Shown piece by piece: positions 34,691-45,249 of a stretch of DNA of 64,000 nt. Position 1 is the stretch's first letter. The number at the start of each line of letters is the position of its first letter. Location of the stretch: assembly GCF_963675165.1 (NCBI RefSeq), contig NC_087387.1, forward strand, positions 3,498,990 to 3,562,989. Reading direction: 5' to 3'. This stretch comes from Halichondria panicea. Taxonomy: Eukaryota; Porifera; Demospongiae; Suberitida; Halichondriidae. Below the pieces are notes generated by a model, which was not told the DNA's origin, did not search any database, and saw nothing but the letters and a program-made list of their open reading frames with translations. Made by a program: the position numbers and the translations under genes.

Positions 34691-34779
34691 ATAAAGATCG
34701 ATGTGTGCAAAGCAACCGATAGATGTGTGAGACACACCCTTGAAGTGGGATGTATTTTTTACCTATTTGGCGTTCCATA

Positions 34780-36045
34780 GCTTTCGGTGTTAAAGCTCCT
34801 TTGTCTAATAAAAGCGAGCAAAATGTAGCTTGAACAGAACTTGCACATGCGTTACTTATAACTGAAGTGATCCTGTACCAAGAACGATGGAACAGGGTCA
34901 CTAAAGTAGAAAGCTGTATATACGAGGAACAATGGTCACTAAAGTAGAAGCTTGAATTATAGCTCCTGCTGCTGACTGGGATCCTACTCCATGCTGAAAA
35001 CCATACTTCTCTGAGATTGCAGGCTTCTTTACTGTGATCCTAATCCACAGCCACTATACCTGTTCTCAAATGTTTCAGCATGCCTCCAGTCTGGTTTAGT
35101 TTTATTGCTCCTGAGTTGCTGTGCAAGTCATACATGACAACAACATCACTATATGCACTGCATTATATCTTTTTAATCATGTCATTAGCCGACCTAGTTT
35201 GTCTGTTTGTTTGTCACAGGTATATCTACTCACCTTGGTACCACAGCACTGTATGGATAGCCTTCACACAACAATATCTTGGTTTAAATAGTGGCAGTTT
35301 TTGATGTTAAAGCTGCTAAGAAGCTTGAACAAGCTTTGTGACTGGGTCTGCTTACTTGGATGTTCTAGCACTGCATTTACAGCATGGGTAGCCTCCATAC
35401 AACAAGTTAGTACTTTTGATAGTGGCACCTAAAAGCTTCGTTGTCTAACTGGAGCCATACTTCTCTGAGACTCCAGGCTTCTTTGCTGTGATATATCTAT
35501 AGTACCACTACCTGTTCTCAGCATGCCTGGTTTAGTTTTATTGCTCGTCATACATGATAACAACATCACTATAAGCAATGCACTGCATTATATTTCTGGT
35601 TTCTTTATACCGTAAATTGATGTAATTACAGCGCCAGAAAAAATTAATTCCACTTCTGAGTGGCGCATCTTTAGAACACAAAAAATTGCAAGCTGGCGCC
35701 TAAATTATGGTGGCGCTTATGTTCTACAGCTAGTATAGAATTTGTAGAGAAAATGGGCGTGGTCTAGCTCAGTTTCATTTGCTAGCTGCATCGTTGAGAG
35801 CCGAGTGACTCGTGAACAACATTCAGTGACTGTAGCTATGGGTTAGACAACTGTTTAGAAGTCAAAGATGCAGGATGATTGTCTTGATGTCTCAAAACAA
35901 GCCTTTTTATAAGCGCCAGACGGTTGGACCTAAAAAATTATGCTGATGCTGCTTAAATTATGGTGGCGCTGTAATTACATCAATTACGGTAATCATGTCA
36001 CCAGCCACCAGCCGAGGGTTTGCACTTTAGTGCTCTAGTTAGGTC
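34780..36045 (+). repeat. CR composite repeat, array 4 right half (+), with MITE
   Basis: It resumes with gctttcggtgttaaagctcc and follows the usual order of boxes twice. It is interrupted by a TA-flanked MITE at 35608-35991, after which aatcatgtcaccagcc completes box 4. Confidence 0.85.
35608..35991. mobile_element. TA-flanked MITE inside the CR repeat
   Basis: Left TA-CCGTAAATTGATGTAATTA and right, reversed, TA-CCGTAATTGATGTAATTA, with the inverted similarity extending into cagcgcca. The host box is tttctttttaatcatgtcac elsewhere, which supports insertion at TA. It is non-coding. Confidence 0.85.
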
Positions 36046-36124
36046 ATGTATTATGTGTTACACTGCTTATACATTAATTACCGACTATGTTTGTATTGTG
36101 TTCATGCTCATGTGCCAGTGCATT

Positions 36125-36554
36125 CAGTGGCGGATCCAGAGGAGGGTCCATGGGGTCCCTTGACCCCCCCTTTTGAAGTTTGAAGTTAACTTTAGAAGGC
36201 TGAATGACACCAGCTAGCTAATTATCAGTTTTTGTAGCTTTGATTCAATGATTGTACCTGTTGTTTTGATGTATCAATATTTTTATTGTTAATATCAATA
36301 TTTGTTTTGATGTATCAATATATATGCGTTCAGGTTAGCTAGCCTAGGCTAGCTAGTTGACTGTTTGTGATCGTGGCAGCTAGCCAGCTCTATGCAAGTC
36401 TATTATGGGACTTCCCCTGGTGGGATTTTCCCTAGTCACGTGTGACCGGAAGTGGGCGTAAACCCAAAAAATTCACGCTGCGCACGACTTACCAACTCGC
36501 GCTGCGAGCTGGTTAGTTTGGAACCCCCCTTTCATTTTCCTGGATCCGCCACTG
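36125..36554. mobile_element. MITE with CAGTGGCGGATCCAG ends
   Basis: CAGTGGCGGATCCAG at 36125-36139 and its inverse at 36540-36554 bound 430 bp of non-coding sequence. GCATT flanks both sides (36120-36124 and 36555-36559). Such ends are common among cut-and-paste MITEs; I cannot fix the superfamily from a 5-bp duplication alone. Confidence 0.75.
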
Positions 36555-36659
36555 GCATTGGATTAGAGTAGTTTCCGTGGTGACGGCGTAGGCAGAGGGG
36601 GGCTGACGGGGCTAGAGCTCCAAACCAGCTTGAATCTATGGTGGCCCTGAGTGCTACTC

Positions 36660-36780
36660 CAGTTGGTAGTTGGAGTTGGCAGTTGGCAGTTGGCAGTTGG
36701 TAGTTCGCAGCAGTTGGCGGCAGTTGGTAGTTTGTAGTTCGGAGTTGGCAGTTGGGAGTTGGTAGTTGGTAGTTCGCGAC
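36660..36780. repeat. Short minisatellite
   Basis: Tandem variants of gttggcagttggtagttcg. The matching open frame on the minus strand (repeated NCQLPTANS) is an artefact of the repeat. Confidence 0.75.
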
Positions 36781-36834
36781 CTTACTTTGCAGTTAGCAAA
36801 TGTTGTATATAGATCTTTGCACTGCCTTAACCGA

Positions 36835-38001
36835 TTATACGCCATGACGTATTTCCTGCTTCCCCGTATACACATCGAAACGACTGAAGTACCCATTGGT
36901 ACTATCTCCCAGTACCCACACTTTGATCCCACGCTTGATCGGCTTCATAGGCATATACTGCTTGAGAGCGGACCGACCCTGAAATTTGATCATTGCTTCA
37001 TCCACAGCAAGATTCTTGGATGGATTATACAAGGCTGAGAATTGCAAGCTGAAATGATCAATCACAGGGCGGACCTTACCCAGCCGATCAAACGTGGGAC
37101 TTCCTCTCGGAGCAAGATGTTGGTTGTTGACAAAGTGCAGGTACCGAGAGATTTCCCTGAAGCGCCACCGAGGAATCCTTGTCGTGATGGGGGCGTAGTG
37201 TGTAAGAGGGTCTCTACTCCAATAGTCGTCCAGAGATGGTAAGTGGACAATCCCCATAAGAATACAAAAACCCCAATACGCTTCCAATTCTTCAGTGTCA
37301 ATCTTCTTCCATTTATCGTACTTGTCATCTCCCATAACCTCCCTGGCGTATCTATTGCTCTCAGCCACTATTTTCTCCTGTAGTTCTTCGTTGACGAAGA
37401 GGTGAAAAATGTGTAGCGGGCAATCAGAGATCTCTACAGTGGGACCGGTCAGGGATGTGAAGGCGTTTACTGTGACAGTCGTCAGATTCTCAGACCATTG
37501 GGTAACATTTGCACCTGTTTTTATTTAAAAAATAATAATTTGTTATGAGCCTCTTCTGATGTTATTTTACCTGGAGGGGGTGGTGGCGGTGGCGGTGGCT
37601 GGTGGGGTGGTTGAGAGGGGGGTTGGTGGGGTGGTTGAGAGGGTGGTTGGTGGGGTGGTTGAGAGGGTGGCTGGTGGGGTGGTTGAGAGTGGGGTTGGTG
37701 GGGTGGTTGAGAGGGTGGCTGGTGGGGTGGTTGAGAGGGGGGTTGGTGGGGTGGTTGAGAGGGGGGTTGGGGTGGTGGGTCTAGGCCTGAGTCACTCGTA
37801 TCGTCTAAATAATAAGAACAGTGTTCATAATAGTTCTATGATTGTAGCAATTATGTATTTACCATATTCGTCGTCGTCCGACTCAAGGTCGGAAAATTCA
37901 TAGTCGCTACCTTCCTGCATAGGTTCTTCTGGGTCCTCCTCATCATCGGACAAGATATCCCCAAGTACCTCCTCCACAGTGAAGTGCTGTCTCTTGGTCA
38001 T
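36835..38001 (-). CDS. C-terminally truncated piggyBac transposase
   Basis: Three model exons: 38001-37863 (MTKRQHFTVEEVLGDILSDD, acidic), 37804-37571 (QPPSQPPHQP repeats) and 37514-36835, with GT/AG borders and a continuous frame of 350 residues. The last exon holds the start of the DDE domain: DDYWSRDPLTHYAPI, RWRFREISRYLHFVN, NLAVDEAMIKFQGRS (first catalytic Asp), QYMPMKPIKRGIKVWVL, NGYFSRFDVYTGKQE, then a new tail ending in a stop inside the TIR (36835-36837). Known piggyBac transposases are about 550-600 residues, so the second and third catalytic Asp and the cysteine-rich tail are missing. The open frame is clean, so a short protein is possible but cannot transpose. Confidence 0.8.
37572..37790 (-). 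repeat. 30-bp coding minisatellite (Pro/Gln/His/Ser)
   Basis: About six copies of a unit containing ggtggttgagaggg encode QPPHQPPSQP on the minus strand, inside exon 2 of the piggyBac gene. The plus-strand glycine/valine frames are shadows. Confidence 0.8.
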
Positions 38002-38582
38002 TCTTCAAGTTTTAGATAGTTAGAATTAATTTTACATGTATTTTATTTTATTATGTTGTACTATTGTATTTAATAATATCTGTCAGTATTCAAACCGTTT
38101 TTGTGCAAAATTTTTATGTGTTACCCCCATGCAATGCTTAGTCTACAGTTACCTTAGCTAGCGCTCGGCCGTTTGCAGTGCTCCAGCAAGCAGTAGGTCC
38201 TCCTCCTTTTGAGATCTTGCAAAAAGAAGACGTTCAACTGCAGCTGCCGCAAAAATGCGTCTATGGCATCCTAGCGACATGACGCATAAATGCGTCTGCG
38301 GCGTATAATCGGTTAACCATAACTCATCTAAAAGTGCCCCTCCCTGCTGGGATCTGGGAATACTAGATACGGCAATGGCAATATTAATCTTATATGTACA
38401 CATCTAGGGAGATCACTTCAAGTCTAGTCCTCATGTATTCCCAGTGGCTGCAGCTCAGGAAATAGCCGCGGCTTAAAAGCGACCTTACCTCAAATCTAAG
38501 TACTACTTTTGCGGTTCTTGTCTCGAGGATAATGAATCATTCTGTTCTCTATGTGTAATCCAATTTAACGCCTTTGTATTTT

Positions 38583-39170
38583 CTCAACACCAACCACCTA
38601 ATTAACCATTAACAACTTACTAAGCCACAGCAACCAAGTTAAGACATGGCCATTGTGTAGAGATTTGGCGAAGGCGTTGGGAGGGGGGGGTTGACCCCAT
38701 CCCGCGACCCCTAACTAATTAGTCATGGGTCACGAGAGGGATTTTAAGCCCAAATTAAGGGGAATTCCCCTTACCCTGCGGAAGAACGCTGATCACGGCT
38801 AGGAGACCTAGCCGGAGGAAAACTTAAAGCACACTATAAACACTCAACTAAAGGGGCGGGTGGGCGGGAAATATCAGTTTGCTGACACATGCGACCACGT
38901 GGTCCACCACGCGCATGCTCAACACTCGACTTAACCCGCAGCTCATACTTGGTACGTTTAATTGCTACATTTAACGCCTTCGTATTTTCTCAACACCAAC
39001 CACCTAATTAACACTTACTGGAAAATAAGCCACAGCAACCAAGTTAAGACATGGCCATTGTGTAGAGATTCGGCGAACCGAGGGGAGGGGGGGTTGACCC
39101 CATCCCGCGACCCCTAACTAATTAGTCATGGGGCCCAAATTATGGGGAATTCCCCTTAATTAACCCCACA
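38583..39170. repeat. Tandemly duplicated DIRS-like terminal sequence
   Basis: A block of about 190 bp (caccaaccacctaattaac, gccacagcaaccaagttaag, ttgaccccatcccgcgaccc) occurs at about 38588-38780 and again at about 38992-39165, a 404-bp period. Between them is the segment that recurs alone at 12350-12585 and in part at 45250. Because the DIRS-like genes start just to the right, I take this as the element's terminal region. Confidence 0.55.
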
Positions 39171-39319
39171 AGCGGCTGTGAAACTATTCTCCTTTTAGAG
39201 GGGAAAAAGGGAAGGGAAAAAGGGAACAGCCCCCCACCCAAAACCACACCAAAAGCCTAAGCCAAAATACAAATAACAGTAACAATGACCATTGCTAATA
39301 TAAATTAAGTGTTCTGTTT

Positions 39320-40142
39320 ATGATTCAAGGTGCTGCGAGAGACACCTACCAGCTGATCTCAAGACAGACGGACATACTGAAGATATGCTGAACTTTCCCA
39401 CCTTCTAGCGTCTTTATGATGCAGTCCTTCTTAGCTGCCGTCGTTGCTGCTCCAATACGGAAACTGTGGCTGCAATAAGTAGTAGGGGCCTCCCGCAAAC
39501 CTTTTCGCAGCTGATCAACAAATCGAGAACGTGATAACAATTTCCCGTCCGCGAAAACAAATAAGGGACCCTGCGAAGAACCTCTAGCACAACGGTAGTT
39601 CAACAGAGCGGACACAGATCTGTTCCTGTCCAACCCAAGAAGATGTCCACACCCTTACGAAAGGGGTCGACGCCTTAATGCGTACTTTGATGGTGTTGGG
39701 CTTGTCCTGGTGGTCCACCGCCAGATCCCGATATGGCAGATGGCAAGATGGATCATAGCTGTCATCACTGGGCACAGTCATTTCGCCACATCGGAGAAAA
39801 CCGAAGAAACCTAGGCAACGCCCAAATCATTTTTGTGTCGTAGTCCTCAGAAGACACATTCCAAACCTGTTTCAACTTTCGAAGAATGGTTGGGGTCATG
39901 GGCAAGCGAGGTTTGGATTTTATGCCCTTTTCGGCCTGGTCCCTCTTGATCCCTTTGAGCCCGTACTCGAGACGATGCCACGGGGTGGCAAACAGATCCT
40001 TGTAACCTGCTGCGATTTGAGAGTACCTCACTGCAGACAGGTACACCTTAATAGTCCTAGACTCTCCCCTGCTAAAAAGGCAACAAATGAAGAGGCACAT
40101 GATTCTGATATTGGAAATGGTGACCACGAGAACATAGCACAA
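39320..40142 (-). pseudogene. DIRS tyrosine recombinase
   Basis: The N-terminal part reads SRGESRTIKVYLSAVRYSQI, then TPTILRKLKQVW. The middle, in another frame, is FFGFLRCGEMTVPSDDSYDP. The C-terminal part is SALLNYRCARGSSQGPLFVF, then HSFRIGAATTAAKKD with the H-x-x-R pair. After one more frame change it reads WESSAYLQYVRL, containing the nucleophilic Tyr. In this family the enzyme inserts circular cDNA. At least three frame breaks and a stop near the end make it inactive. Confidence 0.8.
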
Positions 40143-40194
40143 AATTTAATATACCGGGCCTGACCCGCTTTGTAAGTGTTTTGTGTCGATTTTG

Positions 40195-40917
40195 CTAAAC
40201 CACCTTTCCTAAAATAGAATGAAACATTCTTTTCCAGCTCACAGACGTCCAGTCCAGTTGCGTGGCAATGAGGGCCTGAAACAGTTCCTGCGGGATTGCT
40301 ACCGGAGTCTGAGGGGCCTTGGGGCAGAAGTGAGATAGTTTGTCTCTGGATAATGCATCTGCAGCAGTGTTCAATCTACCAGGTAAGTGCTCTGCCACTA
40401 TGGTGAAGCCAAACTCTGCCTTGAAAAAGGCTAAGCATCGCACTAAATGCATGGCCAACTTGTCTTTGCTTGTGCCTGAACGCAGAATTGCCACCACCGC
40501 ACACCTGACTTGAATAGAATGACCCTGGGATGACCTTCCCCACAAGGCACACGCGACCACAACTGGTAGTAGTTCTTTCACCGTTATGTGAACTCCGACC
40601 CAGTAGCCTTGCCAAGGAATTTGAAACCAGTCTCCCGTCTGTGAAAAGGCTCCACAGCCCCATGATCCAGACGCATCAGAGGTGACCACTATGCCCGAGG
40701 GAGTGGATTCCCCTTGGATCATGCCAAGGAACAAACTCCACCAATGAAGGTCAGACCGAAAACCTAGACCTAGCCGAATGTGGTGATGGTTCTGAGTCGC
40801 CAGCATTGACGTGTCGATCATCCTTCTCAGGAATGTCCGCCCCGGTGGAACAACCTTGGCAGCATGGTGAAGCATTCCCAGCAGGGAGAGAAGTTCCCTC
40901 TTTATGCACATTCCCAT
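40195..40917 (-). pseudogene. DIRS RNase H region
   Basis: A 240-residue open frame contains GRTFLRRMIDTSML, GLGFRSDLHWWSLFLGMI, IVVTSDASGSWGCGAFS (first RNase H Asp), HITVKELLPVVVAC (Glu) and LNTAADALSRD (last Asp). This is the typical DIRS/Ty3-like RNase H set. It follows the RT in the same orientation and in life would be one protein with it. Confidence 0.85.
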
Positions 40918-40949
40918 GTGTGACCTGTAGCCTTACCAATTTGTCTTTT

Positions 40950-41802
40950 GGCAGCCGGACTTCCATGTTAATTGTGTCAAGGCAGATCCCCAGGAAAGTC
41001 AAAACCGTTGACGGGCTTATGGGGGGCCACTGGGACTCCCAGTGTCTGACATGTCGTCTGAAGGGAGTGGGCACAATCCCCTAATCCAGGCTTCCCCACC
41101 AGCAGGAAGTCGTCCAAGTAGCCCCTCGGAAACCCATTATCCACAGCAAGGCATCAGCGACTGCATTGAATATCTTGGGGGCCGGTCTCAAACCAAACGG
41201 TAATGCAGCGTCCACATAAAGGGCCGAGAAGCCAACGGTCACTAGGGTGAACCGGCACATTACGATACGCACTCTAGTTTCGCAAGAAGGGCGCCCTTGC
41301 CACACTGCAGTGACGTACCGTAGGGAGCACAGGGGCTGGGGAATACCATCGTTGACACTGAAATCAGTGGGGTGTGACAGGTCAACTATGAGCCTCGCTG
41401 GTTTGCTTTCGGGATTACCCCAAACCTATTCACATGAATACCAGGGGTGTCCACGGGCAAGGGGCCAATTACTCTGTTCAATGAGCATTCTGTACCCAAG
41501 TAGCTATCAATAACCTGAGCTCGCCGATTGCATGTTACTGTTTGTACTCCTCTACACCAATGTGAAAACCCGATGTAATGCCACGAACAATGTAGGCCAC
41601 AAAGTCCCTGTCTGGGTGGGATGCTAGTAGCCTCTCCCACTCTGCCACGACAGTCCAGCGGTGGGGCTCCCTTTGATACCACTTGCTCCAGTGCACGAAG
41701 ATCATCCATGTAGATGTAGCCACCTCCTGCCAGTGAGGCTTCAAGAGGGGGAACTGCAAGGAAGGACAATTGTTCTTTTAACAAACCCTCCCATCTGCGC
41801 AT
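40950..41802 (-). pseudogene. DIRS reverse transcriptase
   Basis: Pieces in order: YIVRGITSGFHIGVEEY, VIGPLPVDTPGIHVNRFGVI, DLSHPTDFSVNDGIP, YVDAALPFGLRPAPKIFNAV, WIMGFRGATW with the catalytic YLDD expected just after, and FLGICLDTINMEVRLPKDKL. Frames change at least four times. The same protein, more decayed, is at 4030-4940. Confidence 0.8.
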
Positions 41803-42610
41803 AGTAAACTCCAGGCCTTATTGCAGAGTCTAGTGCTCGCCCTGCGGATGTCCTTCTCCCCAATTGGTCCAACGGCCGTCCAGCCGCTCTCGACGTCCAC
41901 ATCATCTCGCCCTTCACACTGTCAGTAGCTGCGCATCCACGCTCTCCAAGTGGGAGTCCAGCGCAAGCGAACTGCCGCAATGCAGGTCTGACGTGTGTCC
42001 CTCTTGTCGCTGAAACTCTTGGAGGTCTGGCCGAGGATTTCATCTCGACGATTCAAGTCATCGGCAGATCGATTCGTCTCCGATCAGGTGCCGACTGAGA
42101 TACGGACACAACTAAACACCTCTTCGGCAGAGTCAGCTTGGCCTATGCTGATTCACAGAGCCCCCACTCTGCCCCCTGCTCTAAGATGGTGTAACTTAGT
42201 CATTTTTATATCTTAATTTATTTTAATTTAAAAAATTTATTTTAATTTATTCTGCCTCCACTTTGGCCTCACTCACTTTGTCACCTCACTCACTTTGTCA
42301 TCACATGTTTCAATATAAAAAAATTAAAAATTAAAAAAAAAATTATTGAGAACAGCCCCACCTCTTATTCCAAACTCACACCGCGGCAAAGCCGCGAGAG
42401 TCACCCATCACAACAGACGACCAGTACCCTCCCAAGTCCCTCCCAAGTTCTTAATGTCCCTTCAGCCTTAAAAACGACCAGTACCCACCATACCGTCATA
42501 ATATTTCAAGCATGAAATAATGAGTAGCCTGCATGCACCAAGAAACACAACACACCAACACACACAACACACCAACACAATACTCAGCCAGGTTCCGTTT
42601 CTGCTAACAG
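41803..42610. other. DIRS spacer, unrecognised
   Basis: A minus frame at 41741-42043 (rich in Arg, Ala, Gly) may be the end of the gag gene but has no clear motif. 42200-42350 is A/T-rich. Nothing else is seen. Confidence 0.35.
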
Positions 42611-43400
42611 TCACACTTTTGACCGATCCTCGGGCTTAGCCCCTGTACATTTGACCCCACACGTTGCACAAACGTGCTTAAACCGACAGTACGGAGAAGA
42701 ACATTTTCCGTCGTTCCAGTCAAAACACGCCATTTTTACACATGAAGCCGGATCACGCCAGCGTCTGTCCGAGTGGCCCCTATCCGCCGAACGGGAGTCT
42801 CCCAGATTTCTACCCATGGAAGGAGGGGCGAGGGCACAACTCTGAGACGTCTCCATGTAATATACGAAGCTTACCTTGTACATACAGACTAGTAAGCATG
42901 CTAGGTTCCCATTCTTTGTACTGTACATTCAATAGTACACAGTGGTGTTGGCACGTCCTCCCGCGCTGGTTCTGATTAGCCAGGAAGGACGTGGCATACA
43001 AAGAGCTGTTCAGCTGTTCAGTTTTGCTGGAATTGCTGGGAGGCCGGGTCTCGTCCTCCGACGACCCGCCCACAACCGCACTGGTGCCACCCCCACTTGG
43101 GGTGAGAGGTGTGTCTTCTGCCCCGATCAATGGCAGGCTCAGGTCCCGCACATCCAATGGGGGACCACCCAGGCCACTACCTGCAGGTCGCCGGAAATTA
43201 GCAATGAGTGAGGAACATCATGTCCACCACCCCATCCTTGTGAGGACACGGCATCCGCCTCAGTGGAGGCACAGTCACCCGCGCCAGAGGGCACCAGGGG
43301 GGGCCTCGGAGGAGGCTCAGCTTTCCCAACGCCGGAGGGCGACAAGCATCTGCCTCAGAGGAGGCCCAGTCACAGCCATCATTTTCTAGTCTACATGCAC
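42611..43400 (-). pseudogene. DIRS gag-like protein with zinc-binding motif
   Basis: The most telling part is ACFDWNDGKCSSPYCRFKHV followed by CATCG (about 42735-42650). This CCCH/CCHC-like zinc-binding knuckle is typical of DIRS gag proteins. Upstream lies a Pro/Gly/Ser-rich region in shifting frames. Its position upstream of the RT fits. Confidence 0.6.
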
Positions 43401-43588
43401 TAAAGTACATACTATAAATGCCCTATCTTTATAGTACAATATTAATTTTTCGTCTACATCGCCGGAGGGCGACATGCATCTGAGGCCCAGTCACAGCCAT
43501 CATTTTTTAGTCTACCTGCACTAGAGTACATACTATAATTATGCCCTATCTTAGTATGCCAACTACAATATTAATTTCTCGTCTACAT
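43331..43588. repeat. 128-bp tandem duplication
   Basis: From cgccggagggcgacaagcat to cgtctacat, repeated once with indels (43331-43457 and 43458-43588). Confidence 0.75.
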
Positions 43589-43671
43589 TAGAGTATCTAC
43601 TATGCCAATGATTATAACAGTATGTAGGACTATAGCTCCAAGGTTTTGATAGGCTAGGCTGTGACAGCACG

Positions 43672-45126
43672 TACCGGTGTGGGGGGCCAGAAGAGTAATT
43701 AGTCGAGCAATTGCGAGAGTCCTCAGTGACGACATTCAAGCAGCAGCAGGACCACTCCAGCTGTGTGCTGGGCATCAATCTGGTTGCATGAGAACACTGT
43801 TTAATGATCCCGAAACCGAAGCTATCATCATGGTCGACGCGACGAATGCATTTAACTCACTAAATTGACAAAATGCCCTGAGGAATATCCACCATCTCTG
43901 TCCATCACTATCCAAGTCTAGAAGACATCAATCTCTATATCGATGGAGAAACCCTTCTCTCACAAGAAGGCACCACCCAAGGTGACCCGCTGGCAATGGC
44001 AATATATGCGATAGCTGTCAACCCACATCTGAAACGTGACACAATGAAGCAGGTGTGGTTCGCAGATGATGCGTCTGCCGTAGGGAACCTCAGTGACTTA
44101 CGAGGGTGGTGGGATTGCCTTACAAATGTTGGCCCAGACTTTGGCTACTTCCCAAATGCATCCAAAACATGGCAAAGGAAGGGCAGTTGGAAAAAGCTAA
44201 AACCACTTTTCAAGGAACGGATGTAACCACCACCGAGGAAGGCAAAAGATATCTTGGATCTGCGATTGGAAAACGCTCATTCCTTGAAACCTATATATGT
44301 AAAACAAAAGGTAGACACATGGGTGGAGGAATTGAAAAGATTATCATCAATAGCTATTAGTCAGCCACATGCTGCCCTCACACATGGCCTGTCTAGCAGA
44401 TGGACATATTTGGCAAGAACTACTCCGAATATCAAAGATCTAATTAAAACGCTCGAAGAAACAATTAGAACAATCTTTATCCCAACTCTCACAAGCCAAA
44501 ATGCCCCCAACGACAAAGAAAGACAGCTGTTGGCCCGCCTAGGAGGTCTAGGTATCTCAAACCCAAGCGAAAGAAGCACACTACACTACTCCACTTGCGA
44601 GACAATCGCAGGACCGATAGGACCTAAAGTTAAGCGTGATCAAGTAAGAATGAAATCCAATGCCCAGAAGTTTCGCAGACAAATAGATGAGAGAACCGCA
44701 AGTGACCTGAAGGAAACCCTACCAACGAGCTTTTGGGGAAGAGATAGACAGAGTGCATTCTTTGATGTTAGGCACCTTGCTACCGCAACTCCACCCAGAC
44801 CCAATGCTATAGAAAAAATGAGTTAGAGAAGAAGAGATGTTATGAAGAGCGCATTAGAGACGGCTCGTTCACCCCACTGGTTCTCTCTGCTGCTGGAGGA
44901 ATTGGCCCAGCCGCAACCATCGTATACAAGAGGTTGGCATCACTAATTTCAGAGACACAAGGAAGACAATACAGTTCTACCCTCCATTGGGTGAGATGCA
45001 GATTAAACTTCTCTCTACTAAGATCGGCTGTAATGTGCATCCGTGGCTTCCGATCTACCTTCACTTCCGAAGTCAATACAGATTCTATCGACCTGGCCGT
45101 CCACGAAGGCCAGGTGCAATCTTTTT
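43672..45126 (+). pseudogene. Reverse transcriptase (VDATNAF / FADD type)
   Basis: RAIARVLSDDIQAAAGPLQL is followed by AIIMVDATNAFNSLN (motif A, about 43827-43868), GTTQGDPLAMAIYAI (motif B), QVWFADDASAVGNLS (motif C, about 44052-44096), GPDFGYFPNASKTW, then GKRYLGSAIGKRSFLETYI and a long C-terminal region: LTHGLSSRWTYLARTTPNI, LARLGGLGISNPSERS, and GPAATIVYKRLASLISETQG. Frame changes occur near 43868, 44170, 44250 and 44825. Similar RT proteins are common in cnidarian and sponge genomes. I cannot name the clade. It is not the same family as the LINE at 937-1985. Confidence 0.8.
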
Positions 45127-45249
45127 AACTCAACGTTTTTTAACTCAACCATATAAGAATAATTAGATCTAAACATATATATATAACTTTCCTTTCCTGT
45201 ATTGTCCCACGTACACATGATTATTTGATATTAAAAAAAAAAAAAAAAC
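43672..45249 (+). mobile_element. Reverse-transcriptase retroelement with A-tail
   Basis: The 5' end is lost within the RT. The coding region ends at 45126. After about 105 bp of AT-rich 3' sequence there is an A-tract (45233-45248). Immediately after it the DIRS-like terminal sequence resumes (cttaacctgcggctcatact), so this element probably inserted into DIRS-related DNA. Confidence 0.7.

Larger units (their letters stand above)
28920..34779. mobile_element. 5.86-kb transposon with rve-type transposase and HECT E3 ligase
   Basis: Left end from 28921: TATGGAACGCCAAATAGGTC, continuing for about 115 bp. The right end at 34779 read backward gives TATGGAACGCCAAATAGGTA and the same block (tctatcggttgctttgcaca, cccacttgtacacttttgac). 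Inside each inverted end lies an array of an 18-bp unit, ttgacatctatcgactac. Flanks are gcttt on each side (28915-28919 and 34780-34784), giving a 5-bp (perhaps 6-bp, imperfect) duplication. The host is a CR repeat whose intact form has gtggcagctttcggtgttaa, so the boundaries are exact. The transposase (31177-32735, +) and the HECT ligase (34450-32945, -) converge tail to tail. The left arm is enlarged by about 1.6 kb of foreign sequence (29259-30887). Confidence 0.85.
36831..38312 (-). mobile_element. Internally deleted piggyBac-like transposon
   Basis: TTAA stands at 36827-36830 and 38313-38316. The ends inside are CCGATTATACGCC and its inverse, followed by the subterminal motif tgacgyat. 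TTAA target sites are diagnostic of piggyBac. The transposase gene occupies the minus strand, but its C-terminal half is gone: the coding region runs straight into the left TIR. At 1482 bp the element is a deletion derivative. It could be moved by a full-length relative. Confidence 0.9.
39330..43400 (-). mobile_element. DIRS-like tyrosine-recombinase retrotransposon, copy 2
   Basis: The minus strand has gag-like (43400-42611), RT (41802-40950), RNase H (40917-40195) and tyrosine recombinase (40142-39320), the DIRS order. All domains are recognisable but broken by frameshifts and stops. A terminal-repeat-like region follows at 38583-39170. The outer 5' limit is not certain. A tandem duplication and an RT element lie beyond it. 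Confidence 0.8.

Noticed and set aside
37559-37903. Plus-strand Gly/Val-rich frame
   Set aside because: It is the reverse shadow of the Pro/Gln repeat in exon 2 of the piggyBac transposase.
42991-43389. 132-residue plus frame over the DIRS gag region
   Set aside because: It is GC-rich and opposite to the zinc-knuckle-bearing minus strand, with no motif of its own.
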